Assembly: GCF_902830275.1 (NCBI RefSeq)
Contig: NZ_CADESW010000028.1
Location: 1 to 64,000, forward strand
DNA length: 64,000 bases
From: Burkholderia stagnalis
GTDB lineage: Bacteria > Pseudomonadota > Gammaproteobacteria > Burkholderiales > Burkholderiaceae
Direction of reading: 5' to 3'
The position numbers were made by a program, and so were the translations under genes. This document shows positions 31,154 to 39,473 of this stretch, piece after piece. The notes beneath the pieces were generated by a model that was given only the letters and a program-made list of their open reading frames with translations, had not been told where the DNA came from and searched no databases. The stretch's first letter is position 1, and every line of letters begins with the position of its first letter.

Positions 31154-32023
31154 ATGGACAAGCTCGAACAGTTCCTGGCGCGCGCGGAAACGCTGCTCGG
31201 CCGCCTCGAGGCGATGCTGCCGCCCGCGTCGGCGGCGGTCGACTGGACTGCCGCGCACGCGTTCCGCTGGCGCAAGCGCCAGGGGCGCGGTTATCTGCAG
31301 CCGGTGCCGGCCGTGTCGTCGATCACGCTCGCCGACCTGCACAACATCGATCGCCAGAAAGGGCTGATCGAGCAGAACACGCGGCAATTCGTGCAGCGCA
31401 AGCCGGCCAACAACGTGCTGCTGACGGGCGCGCGCGGCACCGGCAAGTCGTCGCTGATCAAGGCGTGCCTGAACGCATACGCGAACGACGGGCTGCGCCT
31501 GATCGAGGTCGACAAGGACGACCTGCATGATCTCGGCGACATCGTCGACCTGATCGCGCAGCGTCCCGAGCGCTTCATCGTGTTCTGCGACGACCTGTCG
31601 TTCGAGGAAGGCGAATCGGGCTACAAGGCGCTGAAGGTCGCCCTCGACGGCTCGATCGCCGCGCAGTCGGACAACGTGCTGATCTACGCGACGTCGAACC
31701 GGCGCCATCTGCTGCCCGAGTACATGAGCGACAACGAGACGTACAAGCACCTGCCCGACGGCGAGATCCATCCGGGCGAGGTCGTCGAGGAAAAGATCTC
31801 GCTGTCCGAGCGCTTCGGCCTGTGGGTCAGCTTCTATCCGTTCAAGCAGGACGATTACCTCGGCATCGTCGCGCACTGGCTGCGCCATTTCGGTTGCGGC
31901 GACGCGGAAATCGAGCAGGCGCGCGGCGATGCGCTGGTGTGGGCGCTCGAGCGCGGTTCGCGCTCCGGGCGCGTCGCGTGGCAGTTCGCGCGCGACTGGT
32001 CGGGACGCAAGGAGCAGGCATGA
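31154..32023 (+). CDS. DUF815 family P-loop ATPase
   Basis: 289 residues. A conserved AAA-type nucleotide-binding core: Walker A LLTGARGTGKSSLIK, Walker B FIVFCDDLSFE, and a sensor-like YATSNRRHLLPE. The N-terminal 60 residues contain a probable helical segment, and the end is rich in charged residues. Members are widespread but the function is not established; I do not assign one. It starts 20 bases after argJ and overlaps mutT by four bases (ATGA), so it is co-translated with the Nudix enzyme. Confidence 0.85.
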   Translation: MDKLEQFLARAETLLGRLEAMLPPASAAVDWTAAHAFRWRKRQGRGYLQPVPAVSSITLADLHNIDRQKGLIEQNTRQFVQRKPANNVLLTGARGTGKSSLIKACLNAYANDGLRLIEVDKDDLHDLGDIVDLIAQRPERFIVFCDDLSFEEGESGYKALKVALDGSIAAQSDNVLIYATSNRRHLLPEYMSDNETYKHLPDGEIHPGEVVEEKISLSERFGLWVSFYPFKQDDYLGIVAHWLRHFGCGDAEIEQARGDALVWALERGSRSGRVAWQFARDWSGRKEQA

Positions 32024-32463
32024 GCACGGATCTCGCACCGGGCGCCGTGCGCGCGCCCGACGGCCGGAAGGTGACCGAGGTCGCGGTCGGCATCATGGTG
32101 CAGCCGGACGGCCGCTACCTGCTCGCGCAGCGGCTGAAGGGCAAGCCGTATGAGGGCTACTGGGAGTTTCCGGGCGGCAAGCTCGAAGCGGGGGAAAGCG
32201 TCGAGGACGCGCTCGCGCGCGAACTGCACGAGGAGCTCGGCATCGTCGTCACCGCATGCCACCGCTGGCATACGCTCGAGCACGATTATCCGCACGCGTA
32301 CGTGCGGCTCTACTTCTGCAAGGTGACGGGTTGGCGCGGCGAGCCGCACAGCAAGGAAGGGCAGGCATTCGTCTGGCAGCACCTGCCGGTCGATGTCGCG
32401 CCGCTGTTGCCCGCGGCGCTGCCGGTGCTCGAACTGCTCGCGAAGGACGAAGCGCAACGCTGA
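32020..32463 (+). CDS. mutT: 8-oxo-dGTP diphosphatase MutT (Nudix)
   Basis: 147 residues. A complete Nudix box GGKLEAGESVEDALAREL-HEELG, with the catalytic Glu residues in REL-HEE. It hydrolyses 8-oxo-dGTP and so prevents A-to-C transversions. The neighbourhood secA-mutT-yacG matches E. coli and supports the name over a generic Nudix hydrolase. The start ATG 32020 overlaps the preceding ATPase stop. It converges with yacG with no clear terminator in the 48-base gap. Confidence 0.9.
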   Translation: MSTDLAPGAVRAPDGRKVTEVAVGIMVQPDGRYLLAQRLKGKPYEGYWEFPGGKLEAGESVEDALARELHEELGIVVTACHRWHTLEHDYPHAYVRLYFCKVTGWRGEPHSKEGQAFVWQHLPVDVAPLLPAALPVLELLAKDEAQR

Positions 32464-32511
32464 GGCCGGGCGGCGCGCCGGGAGGCGGGCCGCATCGCGT
32501 CGTGCGCCGGT

Positions 32512-32712
32512 TCAGCTCGGGCGGCGCCCGTCCGTGCTGTCGTCTTCCTCGGACAGCGGCGAGTCGTCCGATCCACCGATCCGGTATTTTTCCGCGGCCC
32601 ATGCGCCGAGATCGAGCTGCTTGCAGCGCGCGGAGCAGAAGGGACGGAAGCGATTTTCAGGCGTCCAGCGCACGTCGGCGCCGCAGGACGGGCATTTCAC
32701 AACGGTAGTCAT
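32512..32712 (-). CDS. yacG: DNA gyrase inhibitor YacG
   Basis: 66 residues. Zinc-ribbon with four Cys, C7-x2-C10-x15-C26-x3-C30, exactly the YacG pattern, followed by an acidic tail (SDDSPLSEEDD). E. coli YacG binds GyrB and inhibits DNA binding by gyrase. The start at 32712 gives MTTVVKCP; seven extra codons upstream are possible but not conserved. It is the last gene of the minus-strand run pilB to yacG. Confidence 0.92.
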   Translation of the reverse strand: MTTVVKCPSCGADVRWTPENRFRPFCSARCKQLDLGAWAAEKYRIGGSDDSPLSEEDDSTDGRRPS

Positions 32713-32740
32713 ACGAAAGCGTCGATCCGGCACATGGCCG

Positions 32741-33496
32741 TTACAGATTGCACAGGGTCAGGTGGAACGGTACGTCGATGTCCACGGCACGCGGCCGGAC
32801 ATCGCCGTCCTGCATGGTGAACCGCACCCACAGCATGTACTTGTTCGCGCTTGCCTCGGGAATCACGCGCAGCTCGGGCGCCACGCGCACCTGCATCAGT
32901 TGATAGCTGCGACCGGACAGCATCTGCTGATAGCTGCCCTGCATCGCCATCACCTTCGACGCCTGGCCGGACTCGCGCGCGAGGCGCAGCACGATCGCCG
33001 CCGCATCGCGCAGCGGCAGCAGCGGCAGGATCCACTTGGCAATGTCCTGGCGCCGCTGCTCCGCGGGCCATTGCTGCCATGCGTAGTACGACGGCAGATC
33101 GAATTTGCAGGTGCCGCCGGGAATCACCGCGCGGCTGCGGATGCTCGCGAGCCACTCGTTGTCGACGAGGTGCTGGCCCGTCTTGCCCTGCATCTGCGTG
33201 AGGTTCGCGAGCGTCTGCTCGATCTCGCCGAGCACGGCCTCGAGCGCGTTCTGTTCGATGCCGGGATTGCCGCGAAACGGGGCGAGCGTCTGGCGCTGGC
33301 GTTCGAGCTCCTTCAGCAGATCCGACTTCAGATCCGCACGGCCCGTGACTTCGGCGATTTCGAACAGCGTCGTCAGCGCGACGTGATGTTCCCGCGCGTC
33401 TTCTTGAGCCAAAAAGAACGCGAAGCGCTCGAACAGGTCTTCGAGGCGCAGCAACGTGCGAATTCGCTCATTGAACGGATACTCGTAAAGAATCAA
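32741..33496 (-). CDS. zapD: cell division protein ZapD (TTG start)
   Basis: 251 residues. The N-terminus (LILYEYPFNERIRTLLRLED) and the QGSYQQML and C-terminal FxLTLC regions identify ZapD (DUF1342), which bundles FtsZ filaments by binding the FtsZ C-terminal peptide. The reading frame begins with TTG at 33496. An in-frame TAG lies only a few codons upstream and there is no ATG or GTG near, so TTG is the only sensible start; AGAGGCGAG precedes it. It lies in the same minus-strand cluster as coaE and yacG, as in E. coli. Confidence 0.92.
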   Translation of the reverse strand: MILYEYPFNERIRTLLRLEDLFERFAFFLAQEDAREHHVALTTLFEIAEVTGRADLKSDLLKELERQRQTLAPFRGNPGIEQNALEAVLGEIEQTLANLTQMQGKTGQHLVDNEWLASIRSRAVIPGGTCKFDLPSYYAWQQWPAEQRRQDIAKWILPLLPLRDAAAIVLRLARESGQASKVMAMQGSYQQMLSGRSYQLMQVRVAPELRVIPEASANKYMLWVRFTMQDGDVRPRAVDIDVPFHLTLCNL

Positions 33497-33628
33497 GCGC
33501 GCTCGCCTCTAGGGTAGGGGGTGAAACAATGCAGGACATTCTAATGCCCACGCTCTACCCTAGCAACGCGCCAATTTCGTGCACCATCATTGCGTGCGTG
33601 GTGCATGCGCGAAGCTGCCGCGCGGTGC

Positions 33629-34237
33629 TCATTTTGCCGCGGCTGCGCATGCGAGATAGCGCTGGTGCAGCGCATCGACCTGGGCGGCGAGCGCATCGGG
33701 CGTCGTTGCATCGTTGACGATGACGTCGTCGGCGGCGGCAAGGCGGGCATCGCGCGTCGCTTGCCGCGCGACGATCGCCTCGACCTGCTCGCGCGTGAAA
33801 CCGTTGCGGCGCATCACGCGCGCGATCTGGGTCTCGACGTCGCAATCGACGACGAGCACGCGATCGGCCCGCGCTTTCCAGCTGCCGGATTCGACGAGCA
33901 GCGGCACCACGTACATCAGGTATGCGCCTTGCGCCTCTCGTGCTTCGCGATCGGTCTCCGCGCGGATCAGCGGATGCGTGATCGCCTCGAGACGCCGCCG
34001 CGCGGCATCGTCGCTGAAGATCAGCGCGCGCATCTTCGCGCGGTCGAGCGAGCCGTCCGCCGCGACGAACCGGGGGCCGAACGCCTGCTCGATCGCGGGC
34101 ATTGCGAGCCCGCCCGGCGCGGTGATGCGGTGGGCGATCAGGTCGGTGTCGACGATCGTCGCGCCGCGCGCAGCGAACAGGTCGGCGACGGTCGTCTTGC
34201 CGCTGCCGATGCCGCCGGTGAGTCCTACCGCAAACAT
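33629..34237 (-). CDS. coaE: dephospho-CoA kinase
   Basis: 202 residues. It phosphorylates the ribose 3'-OH of dephospho-CoA, the final step of coenzyme A synthesis. P-loop GLTGGIGSGKTTV at the N-terminus, the DTDLIAHRIT substrate motif, and VVPLLVESG in the middle. One base separates its start from the pilD stop, indicating coupling. The start at 34237 gives the conserved MFAVGLTGG opening. Confidence 0.95.
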   Translation of the reverse strand: MFAVGLTGGIGSGKTTVADLFAARGATIVDTDLIAHRITAPGGLAMPAIEQAFGPRFVAADGSLDRAKMRALIFSDDAARRRLEAITHPLIRAETDREAREAQGAYLMYVVPLLVESGSWKARADRVLVVDCDVETQIARVMRRNGFTREQVEAIVARQATRDARLAAADDVIVNDATTPDALAAQVDALHQRYLACAAAAK

Positions 34238-34238
34238 G

Positions 34239-35147
34239 TCAGCCTCCGAGCGCCGAATAGAAAGGGGTGCCGAAAAACAGCGTCGCGGCGCCGCCGGCCG
34301 CAAGAAACGGGCCGAACGGAATCGGCTCCTCGAAGCGCATGCGGCCGCGCCAGGTTGCCGCGAGCCCGACGATCGCGCCCGTCACCGCGGCGAACAGCAC
34401 CACCTGCGGCAGCGCGGCCCAGCCCATCCACGCGCCGAGCGCGGCAAGCAGCTTGAGGTCGCCGAAGCCGATGCCCTCGATGCCGCGCAGCAATCGGAAC
34501 AGCCAGTAGATCGACCACAGGAACAGGTAGCCGGCCATCGCGCCGATCACTGCCGCGCGCAGCGACGCGAACGTGCCGCCGAGATTGAGCACGAGCCCGG
34601 CCCACAGCAGCGGCAGCGTCATCGAATCGGGCAGGTAGCCGGTCTGGATGTCGATCGCGCTCATCGCGAGCAGCGCCGCGCACAGGCCGAACGCGGCCAG
34701 CGCGGCGACGGTGGGCCCGAACGACGCGAGCGAGCCGGCGGCGAGCAGCGCGCCCGCCAGTTCGATCAGCGGGTAGCGCGCACCGATCGGGTGGCCGCAG
34801 CTGCGACAGCGCCCGCGCTGCAGCAGGTAGCTGACGAGCGGGATGTTCTCCCACGCGCGCAGCACGTGGCCGCAATGCGGGCAGGCGCTGCGCGGCCGCC
34901 ACAAGTCGTAATGCGTCGGATACCCGTCGTCGGGCTCCGCGCTCGCGCCCGTTGCTTCGGCGATCTCGGCGTGCCACGCGCGCTTCATCATCACGGGCAG
35001 CCGGTGCACGACCACGTTGAGGAAGCTGCCGACGCACAGCCCGAGCACGATGGCGAATGCGTACTGCACGGCGGGCGGCAGCAGTGCCAGCGCGGACAGC
35101 GCACTCGCGGGCGAATCGGGGGCGGCGTACAGGGGCACGGGCGTCAT
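34239..35147 (-). CDS. pilD: type IV prepilin peptidase / N-methyltransferase (A24)
   Basis: 302 residues, polytopic. It cleaves the leader of type IV prepilins and methylates the new N-terminal Phe. A cytoplasmic loop holds a zinc site C89-x2-C92 and C114-x2-C117. The two catalytic Asp are Asp166 in AIDIQTGYLPD and Asp229 in GIGFGDLKLL. Start 35147 is the first Met before the N-terminal hydrophobic segment. It follows pilC and precedes coaE, the usual order in proteobacteria. It may also serve pseudopilins of type II secretion elsewhere in the genome. Confidence 0.93.
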   Translation of the reverse strand: MTPVPLYAAPDSPASALSALALLPPAVQYAFAIVLGLCVGSFLNVVVHRLPVMMKRAWHAEIAEATGASAEPDDGYPTHYDLWRPRSACPHCGHVLRAWENIPLVSYLLQRGRCRSCGHPIGARYPLIELAGALLAAGSLASFGPTVAALAAFGLCAALLAMSAIDIQTGYLPDSMTLPLLWAGLVLNLGGTFASLRAAVIGAMAGYLFLWSIYWLFRLLRGIEGIGFGDLKLLAALGAWMGWAALPQVVLFAAVTGAIVGLAATWRGRMRFEEPIPFGPFLAAGGAATLFFGTPFYSALGG

Positions 35148-35191
35148 GTTGGGTGGTGATCGGACTAAAGGCGACAGATTCGGTTGCGATG

Positions 35192-36403
35192 CTACACCAC
35201 GTTGCCGAGCTGAAGGATGGGCAGATACATCGCGACGACCAGGCTGCCCACCAGCGCGCCGAGGACGATCACGATCAGCGGTTCGCCGAGCGCGGCGAGC
35301 GCATCGAGCTGCGCGTCGAGCTGGCGCTCGCACAGGGCGGCGATGTCGGCGAGCATCGTGTCGAGCGCGCCGGTTTCCTCCGCGACGGCGATCGGCTGCA
35401 CGACGTCGTCCGGAAAGCAGCCGGCCGCATGCATCGCGTCGGCGAGCCGCGCACCGTGCAGCACGCGCGCCGCGATGCGCGCGGTTGCCTGCTCGAAGAC
35501 CGGATGGCCGGCGGTGCGCTCGACGGTCGCGAAGGCATCCGCGAGCGGCACGCCGGCCCCGAGCAGCGTCGCGAGCGAACGGCACCATCGCGCGGCCGCG
35601 AAGCGGCTCAGCGCATTGCCGACGAGCGGCGCGCGCAGCAGGTGCCGGGCGAGCGAGAAGCGCAGCGCGGGCGAATGCCGGATCGCGTGGCGCGCGGCCG
35701 CGCTTGCCAACGCGAGGCCCGCCAGCAACGGCGCACCCCACGCGGACGTGGCGGATGCAAGCGTGAGCAGCACGCGGGTCGGTGCCGGCAACGCCGCGCC
35801 GAACCCGTCGAAGATCTGGCGAAAGGTCGGCACGACCCACAGCATCAGCGCAATCGTGATCGCGAGTGCGAACAGGATGACCGACACCGGGTACGCGAGC
35901 GCGGCGCGCAGCTTGCGCCGCTGCGCGTCCGAGCGTTCGCGATGATCGGCGACGCGCGTCAGCACCGTGCCGAGCGCGCCGGACGTTTCGCCGACCTCGA
36001 TCAGCTGGCGATACAGCGCACCGAATTGCGACGGGTAGCGGGCGAGGGCGGCGGCGAAACGGCGGCCGTCGACGATCTCGCGCGCGAGGCCGGCCGCGAT
36101 GCGCGGCATGCCGTCGGGCCCGCGGGTGCGTGCGAGCGTCTCCAGCGACGGCGCGAGCGGCAGGCCGGCCTGCAGCAGGCTGGCGAGCTGGCGCGTGAAG
36201 CGGGTGACGTCCCGGGCGCGGGCGATCGGCGGCCGGGCCGCGCCGCGCGCAGCGAGCGACAGCACGGCGATGCCGGTGCGCGCGAGCATGGCCCGCGCGC
36301 CGGCGGCATCGAACGCGATCACGGTGCCGTGGCAAGGCGTGCCATCGTGACGGCGGCCGCGCCACGCAAAGCGGGTCTCGCGCGGCGGGGTGTGCACGGT
36401 CAT
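35192..36403 (-). CDS. pilC: type IV pilus inner-membrane platform protein PilC/GspF family
   Basis: 403 residues. Two T2SSF domains in tandem: the first around RFTRQLASLLQAGLPLAPSL, the second around RWCRSLATLLGAGVPLADAF. Membrane segments are near 185-205, 235-255 and at the C-terminus (GEPLIVIVLGALVGSLVVAM). The platform couples the PilB motor to pilin assembly. The start (36403) overlaps the pilB stop by ATGA. The N-terminal 50 residues are weakly conserved. Confidence 0.9.
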   Translation of the reverse strand: MTVHTPPRETRFAWRGRRHDGTPCHGTVIAFDAAGARAMLARTGIAVLSLAARGAARPPIARARDVTRFTRQLASLLQAGLPLAPSLETLARTRGPDGMPRIAAGLAREIVDGRRFAAALARYPSQFGALYRQLIEVGETSGALGTVLTRVADHRERSDAQRRKLRAALAYPVSVILFALAITIALMLWVVPTFRQIFDGFGAALPAPTRVLLTLASATSAWGAPLLAGLALASAAARHAIRHSPALRFSLARHLLRAPLVGNALSRFAAARWCRSLATLLGAGVPLADAFATVERTAGHPVFEQATARIAARVLHGARLADAMHAAGCFPDDVVQPIAVAEETGALDTMLADIAALCERQLDAQLDALAALGEPLIVIVLGALVGSLVVAMYLPILQLGNVV

Positions 36404-37659
36404 GCGTCCGGCGTCGCGGCGAGCGCTTCCGCGAGACTCGTCGTGCCGTCCGCGACGCGCGCGAGCGCGGCATCGCGCAGGCTGCTCACGCCTTCGCCCA
36501 CCGCCTGCCGGGCGAGTTCGCCGACGCTTGCGCGCGCGACGATCCGCTCCGCGAGGCCGGACGAAACCGGCATCGTCTGGTGCAGGCCGATGCGGCCGCG
36601 ATAGCCGATGCCATGGCATTCGGCGCAGCCGCGTGCGACGAACGGCCGCCACCCGGCCGCCAGCGCCGCCGGCTCGCAGCCGGCTTCCCGCAGCAGGCGC
36701 GGCGGCGCGTCGGACATCGTGCGGCATGCCGCGCACAGCCGGCGCACGAGGCGTTGCGCGGTGACGAGACGCAGCGCCGCCGCGAGATTGTATGGCGCCA
36801 CGCCGATGTCGAGCAGCCGCGTGATGGCGGCCGGCGCGTCGTTCGTGTGAAGCGTCGACAGCACGAGGTGCCCGGTCTGCGCGGCCTTGATCGCGACGTC
36901 GGCCGTCTCCGCGTCGCGGATCTCGCCGACCATGATGATGTCCGGATCCTGCCGCAGCAGTGCGCGCAGCGCGGTTGCGAAGGTCAGCCCGGCCTTCTCG
37001 GCGACGCCGACCTGATTGATGCCGTCGAGCTGGATCTCGGCCGGATCCTCGACCGTGCAGATGTTGCGCGCATCGCGATCGAGCATTTGCAGCGCGCAAT
37101 ACAGCGACAGCGTCTTCCCGCTGCCCGTCGGCCCGGTGACGAGCACGAGGCCGTGCGGCGCGCGGATCGCCGCTTCCATCGCATCGGCCTGTTGCGCATC
37201 GAAGCCCAGGCGCGCGAGCGTGAGGTCCGGCGGCAGCGTTTCGAGCCGGCGCAGCACGAGCTTTTCGCCGAACAGCGTGGGAAGCGAGCTGACGCGGTAG
37301 TCGCCGCGCCGGCCGGCGGCGAGCGCGACGCGCAGCCGGCCGTCCTGCGGGACGCGGCGTTCGGCGATGTCCATGCGCGCGAGCACCTTGATGCGCGTGA
37401 CGAGCGCGTCCCGCAGGTGCGCGGGCGGCCGCGCGTGTTCGTGCAGCACGCCGTCGACGCGCAGGCGGATGCGCCAGCCCGTCTCGAACGGCTCGACATG
37501 AATGTCGGATGCTTCGCGGTGCGATGCGGCGTGCAGCGTGTCCGTCAGCAGCCGCACGGCGGGTGCGTCGTCGAGCTGGGTTGCGTCGAGCGGGCGGGAA
37601 ATGGATGCGGGAGCGGGATCGGGGATCGCGGGCGTCCCGTCAGAGGGGGTGAAAAGCAT
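36400..37659 (-). CDS. pilB: type IV pilus assembly / type II secretion ATPase PilB-like
   Basis: 419 residues. The secretion ATPase core is complete: P-loop GPTGSGKT at 176-183, Asp box (TVEDPAEIQLDGINQVGV), Walker B (DPDIIMVGEIRD), His box (GHLVLSTLHTND) and a C-terminal four-Cys zinc region (LCAACR ... CAECHG). It powers pilus extension. At 419 residues it lacks the N-terminal domain found in full-length PilB (over 500). The Met at 37659 is the first plausible start; upstream codons contain no ATG, GTG or TTG in frame before the next gene ends at 37743. PilB is favoured over GspE by the adjacent pilC and pilD. Confidence 0.85.
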   Translation of the reverse strand: MLFTPSDGTPAIPDPAPASISRPLDATQLDDAPAVRLLTDTLHAASHREASDIHVEPFETGWRIRLRVDGVLHEHARPPAHLRDALVTRIKVLARMDIAERRVPQDGRLRVALAAGRRGDYRVSSLPTLFGEKLVLRRLETLPPDLTLARLGFDAQQADAMEAAIRAPHGLVLVTGPTGSGKTLSLYCALQMLDRDARNICTVEDPAEIQLDGINQVGVAEKAGLTFATALRALLRQDPDIIMVGEIRDAETADVAIKAAQTGHLVLSTLHTNDAPAAITRLLDIGVAPYNLAAALRLVTAQRLVRRLCAACRTMSDAPPRLLREAGCEPAALAAGWRPFVARGCAECHGIGYRGRIGLHQTMPVSSGLAERIVARASVGELARQAVGEGVSSLRDAALARVADGTTSLAEALAATPDA

Positions 37660-37742
37660 CGATGCCGGCGCGTCGGCCGCCTGGTTACCGTGACCTTCGC
37701 ATGGTCGCGCGGCAACGGCGGCGCCGGCAGTCGTCCGTCCGG

Positions 37743-39035
37743 CTAACGCTTGAGCCCGCGGGCGCCGCGCGACGGGCGCGGCCTGAAGAGCTTGACGGTG
37801 CGCACGGCTTGGTCGTCGCTGCGCATCACTTCGAGCATCACGTCGCCGATCTTCAGGCACACGTCGTCTTCGGGGATCTCCTCGAGGACTTCGAGGATCA
37901 GGCCGTTGAGCGTCTTCGGCCCGTCGGTCGGCAGCTTCAGGTGCAGCCAGCGGTTCAGTTCGCGCAGCGGCATGCTCGCGGCGACGATGCACTCGCCGTT
38001 CTCGTCCCATCCGCCCTTGCGCTCGCTGCGCGGCATCGACGTCGTGAACTCGCCGATCAGCTCCTCGATGATGTCCTCGGGCGTGACGAGGCCTTCGAGC
38101 TCGCCATATTCGTTGACGATCAATGCGGTGCGCTGGCGCGATTCCTGGAAAAACTGCAGCTGCTGGAACACCGGCGTGCCTGACGGCACGTAGTACGGCT
38201 CGGCGAGCAGTGTGCGCAGCGTCTCGCGGTCGAAATCCTGGTTGTGCAGCGCCGTCAGCGTCTTGCGCACGTGCAGCACGCCGAGCACCTTGTCGATGTC
38301 GCCCTCATAGACCACGAGGCGGTTGTGATAGCAGGTCTCGAGCTGGTGCAGGATGTCGTCGAGCGGCGCGTAGAAGTTGAGCGATTCGATCTGGCGGCGC
38401 GGCACCATCACGTCGTCGACGGTGATGTTTTCCAGGTCGAACAGGTTGAGCAGGATGCTGCGGTGCTTGGTCGGCATGAAGCTGCTCGACTCGAGCACGA
38501 TGGTGCGCAGCTCGTCGGCCGACAGCCGCTGATCGCGGCCCTTCCCCGTGTCGATGCGCAGCACCCGCAGCACACCGTGCGCGAGCGCGTTGACGAACCA
38601 GACGATCGGCTTGAGCACGCGCATCAGCGGTGCGATGACGAGGCTCGCGGGCAGCGCGATGCGCTCCGGGAACGTCGCGCCGGCGATCTTCGGCGCGATT
38701 TCGGCGAACACGATGATCAGGAACGCGACGATGCCGGTCGCGATCGACAGCGCGAGGTTGTTACGGCCGAAGGTGTGCAGGGCGATCGACGTCGTGAGGA
38801 CCGGGATGATCGTGTTGAACAGGTTGTTGCCGATCAGGATCACGCTGAGCAGCTGGTCGGTGCGCGTGAGCAGGCCCTGGGTGGTTTTCGCGCCGAGCGC
38901 GCCCTGGCCGGCGAGATGCTTCAGCCGATGGCGGTTGAGCGCCATCATCGCAGTCTCGGAAATGGAAAAGAAGCTGGAACAGAGGAGAAGCAGGAAGACG
39001 GCGCCGATTTGCGCCCATAAGGGAATTTGGTCCAC
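37743..39035 (-). CDS. CNNM/CorC (HlyC) family transporter-associated protein
   Basis: 430 residues. An N-terminal DUF21/CNNM membrane domain with about four segments (IGAVFLLLLCSSFFSISETA first) is followed by a CBS pair (around DDVMVPRRQIESL and VNEYGELEGLVTPEDII) and a C-terminal CorC_HlyC domain. Family members affect magnesium or cobalt efflux; the substrate here is not known. The likely start is GTG at 39035, just before the first membrane segment; an in-frame ATG far upstream lies inside the tRNA terminator and would add an unlikely leader. Confidence 0.88.
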   Translation of the reverse strand: MDQIPLWAQIGAVFLLLLCSSFFSISETAMMALNRHRLKHLAGQGALGAKTTQGLLTRTDQLLSVILIGNNLFNTIIPVLTTSIALHTFGRNNLALSIATGIVAFLIIVFAEIAPKIAGATFPERIALPASLVIAPLMRVLKPIVWFVNALAHGVLRVLRIDTGKGRDQRLSADELRTIVLESSSFMPTKHRSILLNLFDLENITVDDVMVPRRQIESLNFYAPLDDILHQLETCYHNRLVVYEGDIDKVLGVLHVRKTLTALHNQDFDRETLRTLLAEPYYVPSGTPVFQQLQFFQESRQRTALIVNEYGELEGLVTPEDIIEELIGEFTTSMPRSERKGGWDENGECIVAASMPLRELNRWLHLKLPTDGPKTLNGLILEVLEEIPEDDVCLKIGDVMLEVMRSDDQAVRTVKLFRPRPSRGARGLKR

Positions 39036-39135
39036 GCGTCGGAAAGGGCAGTGAAGGACAGGGATGGAGGGACTATAGCAGAGGCCGGTGGCCGGGGCGT
39101 GTCGCGTCGGCGGCACGGGCCGCGCAGTGCGCAGG

Positions 39136-39170
39136 CAAAAAAAAACCGTGCACCTCGGTGCACGGTTTTT
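39136..39170 (-). terminator. terminator of tRNA-Pro
   Basis: On the minus strand the arms AACCGTGCAC and GTGCACGGTT enclose a CGAG loop and end in nine T. It starts about ten bases after the tRNA 3' end. T-runs on both strands make it potentially bidirectional. Confidence 0.88.
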
Positions 39171-39178
39171 CACAAATC

Positions 39179-39255
39179 TGGTCGGGGTGAGAGGATTCGA
39201 ACCTCCGGCCTCTACGTCCCGAACGTAGCGCTCTACCAGGCTAAGCTACACCCCG
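39179..39255 (-). tRNA. tRNA-Pro (anticodon CGG)
   Basis: 77 bases on the minus strand, including an encoded CCA. Acceptor arms CGGGGTG and CACCCCG pair perfectly. The anticodon arm is CTACG, loop TTCGGGA, CGTAG, giving anticodon CGG, which reads CCG, a frequent Pro codon in this GC-rich genome. The T arm contains GGTTCGAATCC. It is a single-gene unit with its own terminator. Confidence 0.96.
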
Positions 39256-39317
39256 ATTTGGACTCTTTCGACTTGCCGGTCTTCTTCAAGACCGCTGCGT
39301 CGTCGAGCAAGAACATA

Positions 39318-39323
39318 ACTATA
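39318..39323 (-). promoter_or_regulatory. candidate -10 box for tRNA-Pro
   Basis: TATAGT on the minus strand about 60 bases before the mature tRNA 5' end, with only a poor -35 (TTCCAT) 17 bases upstream. The leader would contain a perfect seven-base-pair hairpin (39277-39294). Confidence 0.3.
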
Positions 39324-39473
39324 ACAGCGCTTTTTCGAAAATGGAATACCTTGGCGAAGAAATTTTTTGAGACGGGTGCGCTGCGGTCCATTTCGAATCG
39401 GCTTTGCCGCTTGCGGCGGGGCCGAAGGTGCTTCAGATGGCGGGCGGCGCGCGCCCGCCGGTCATGCAGTGAG

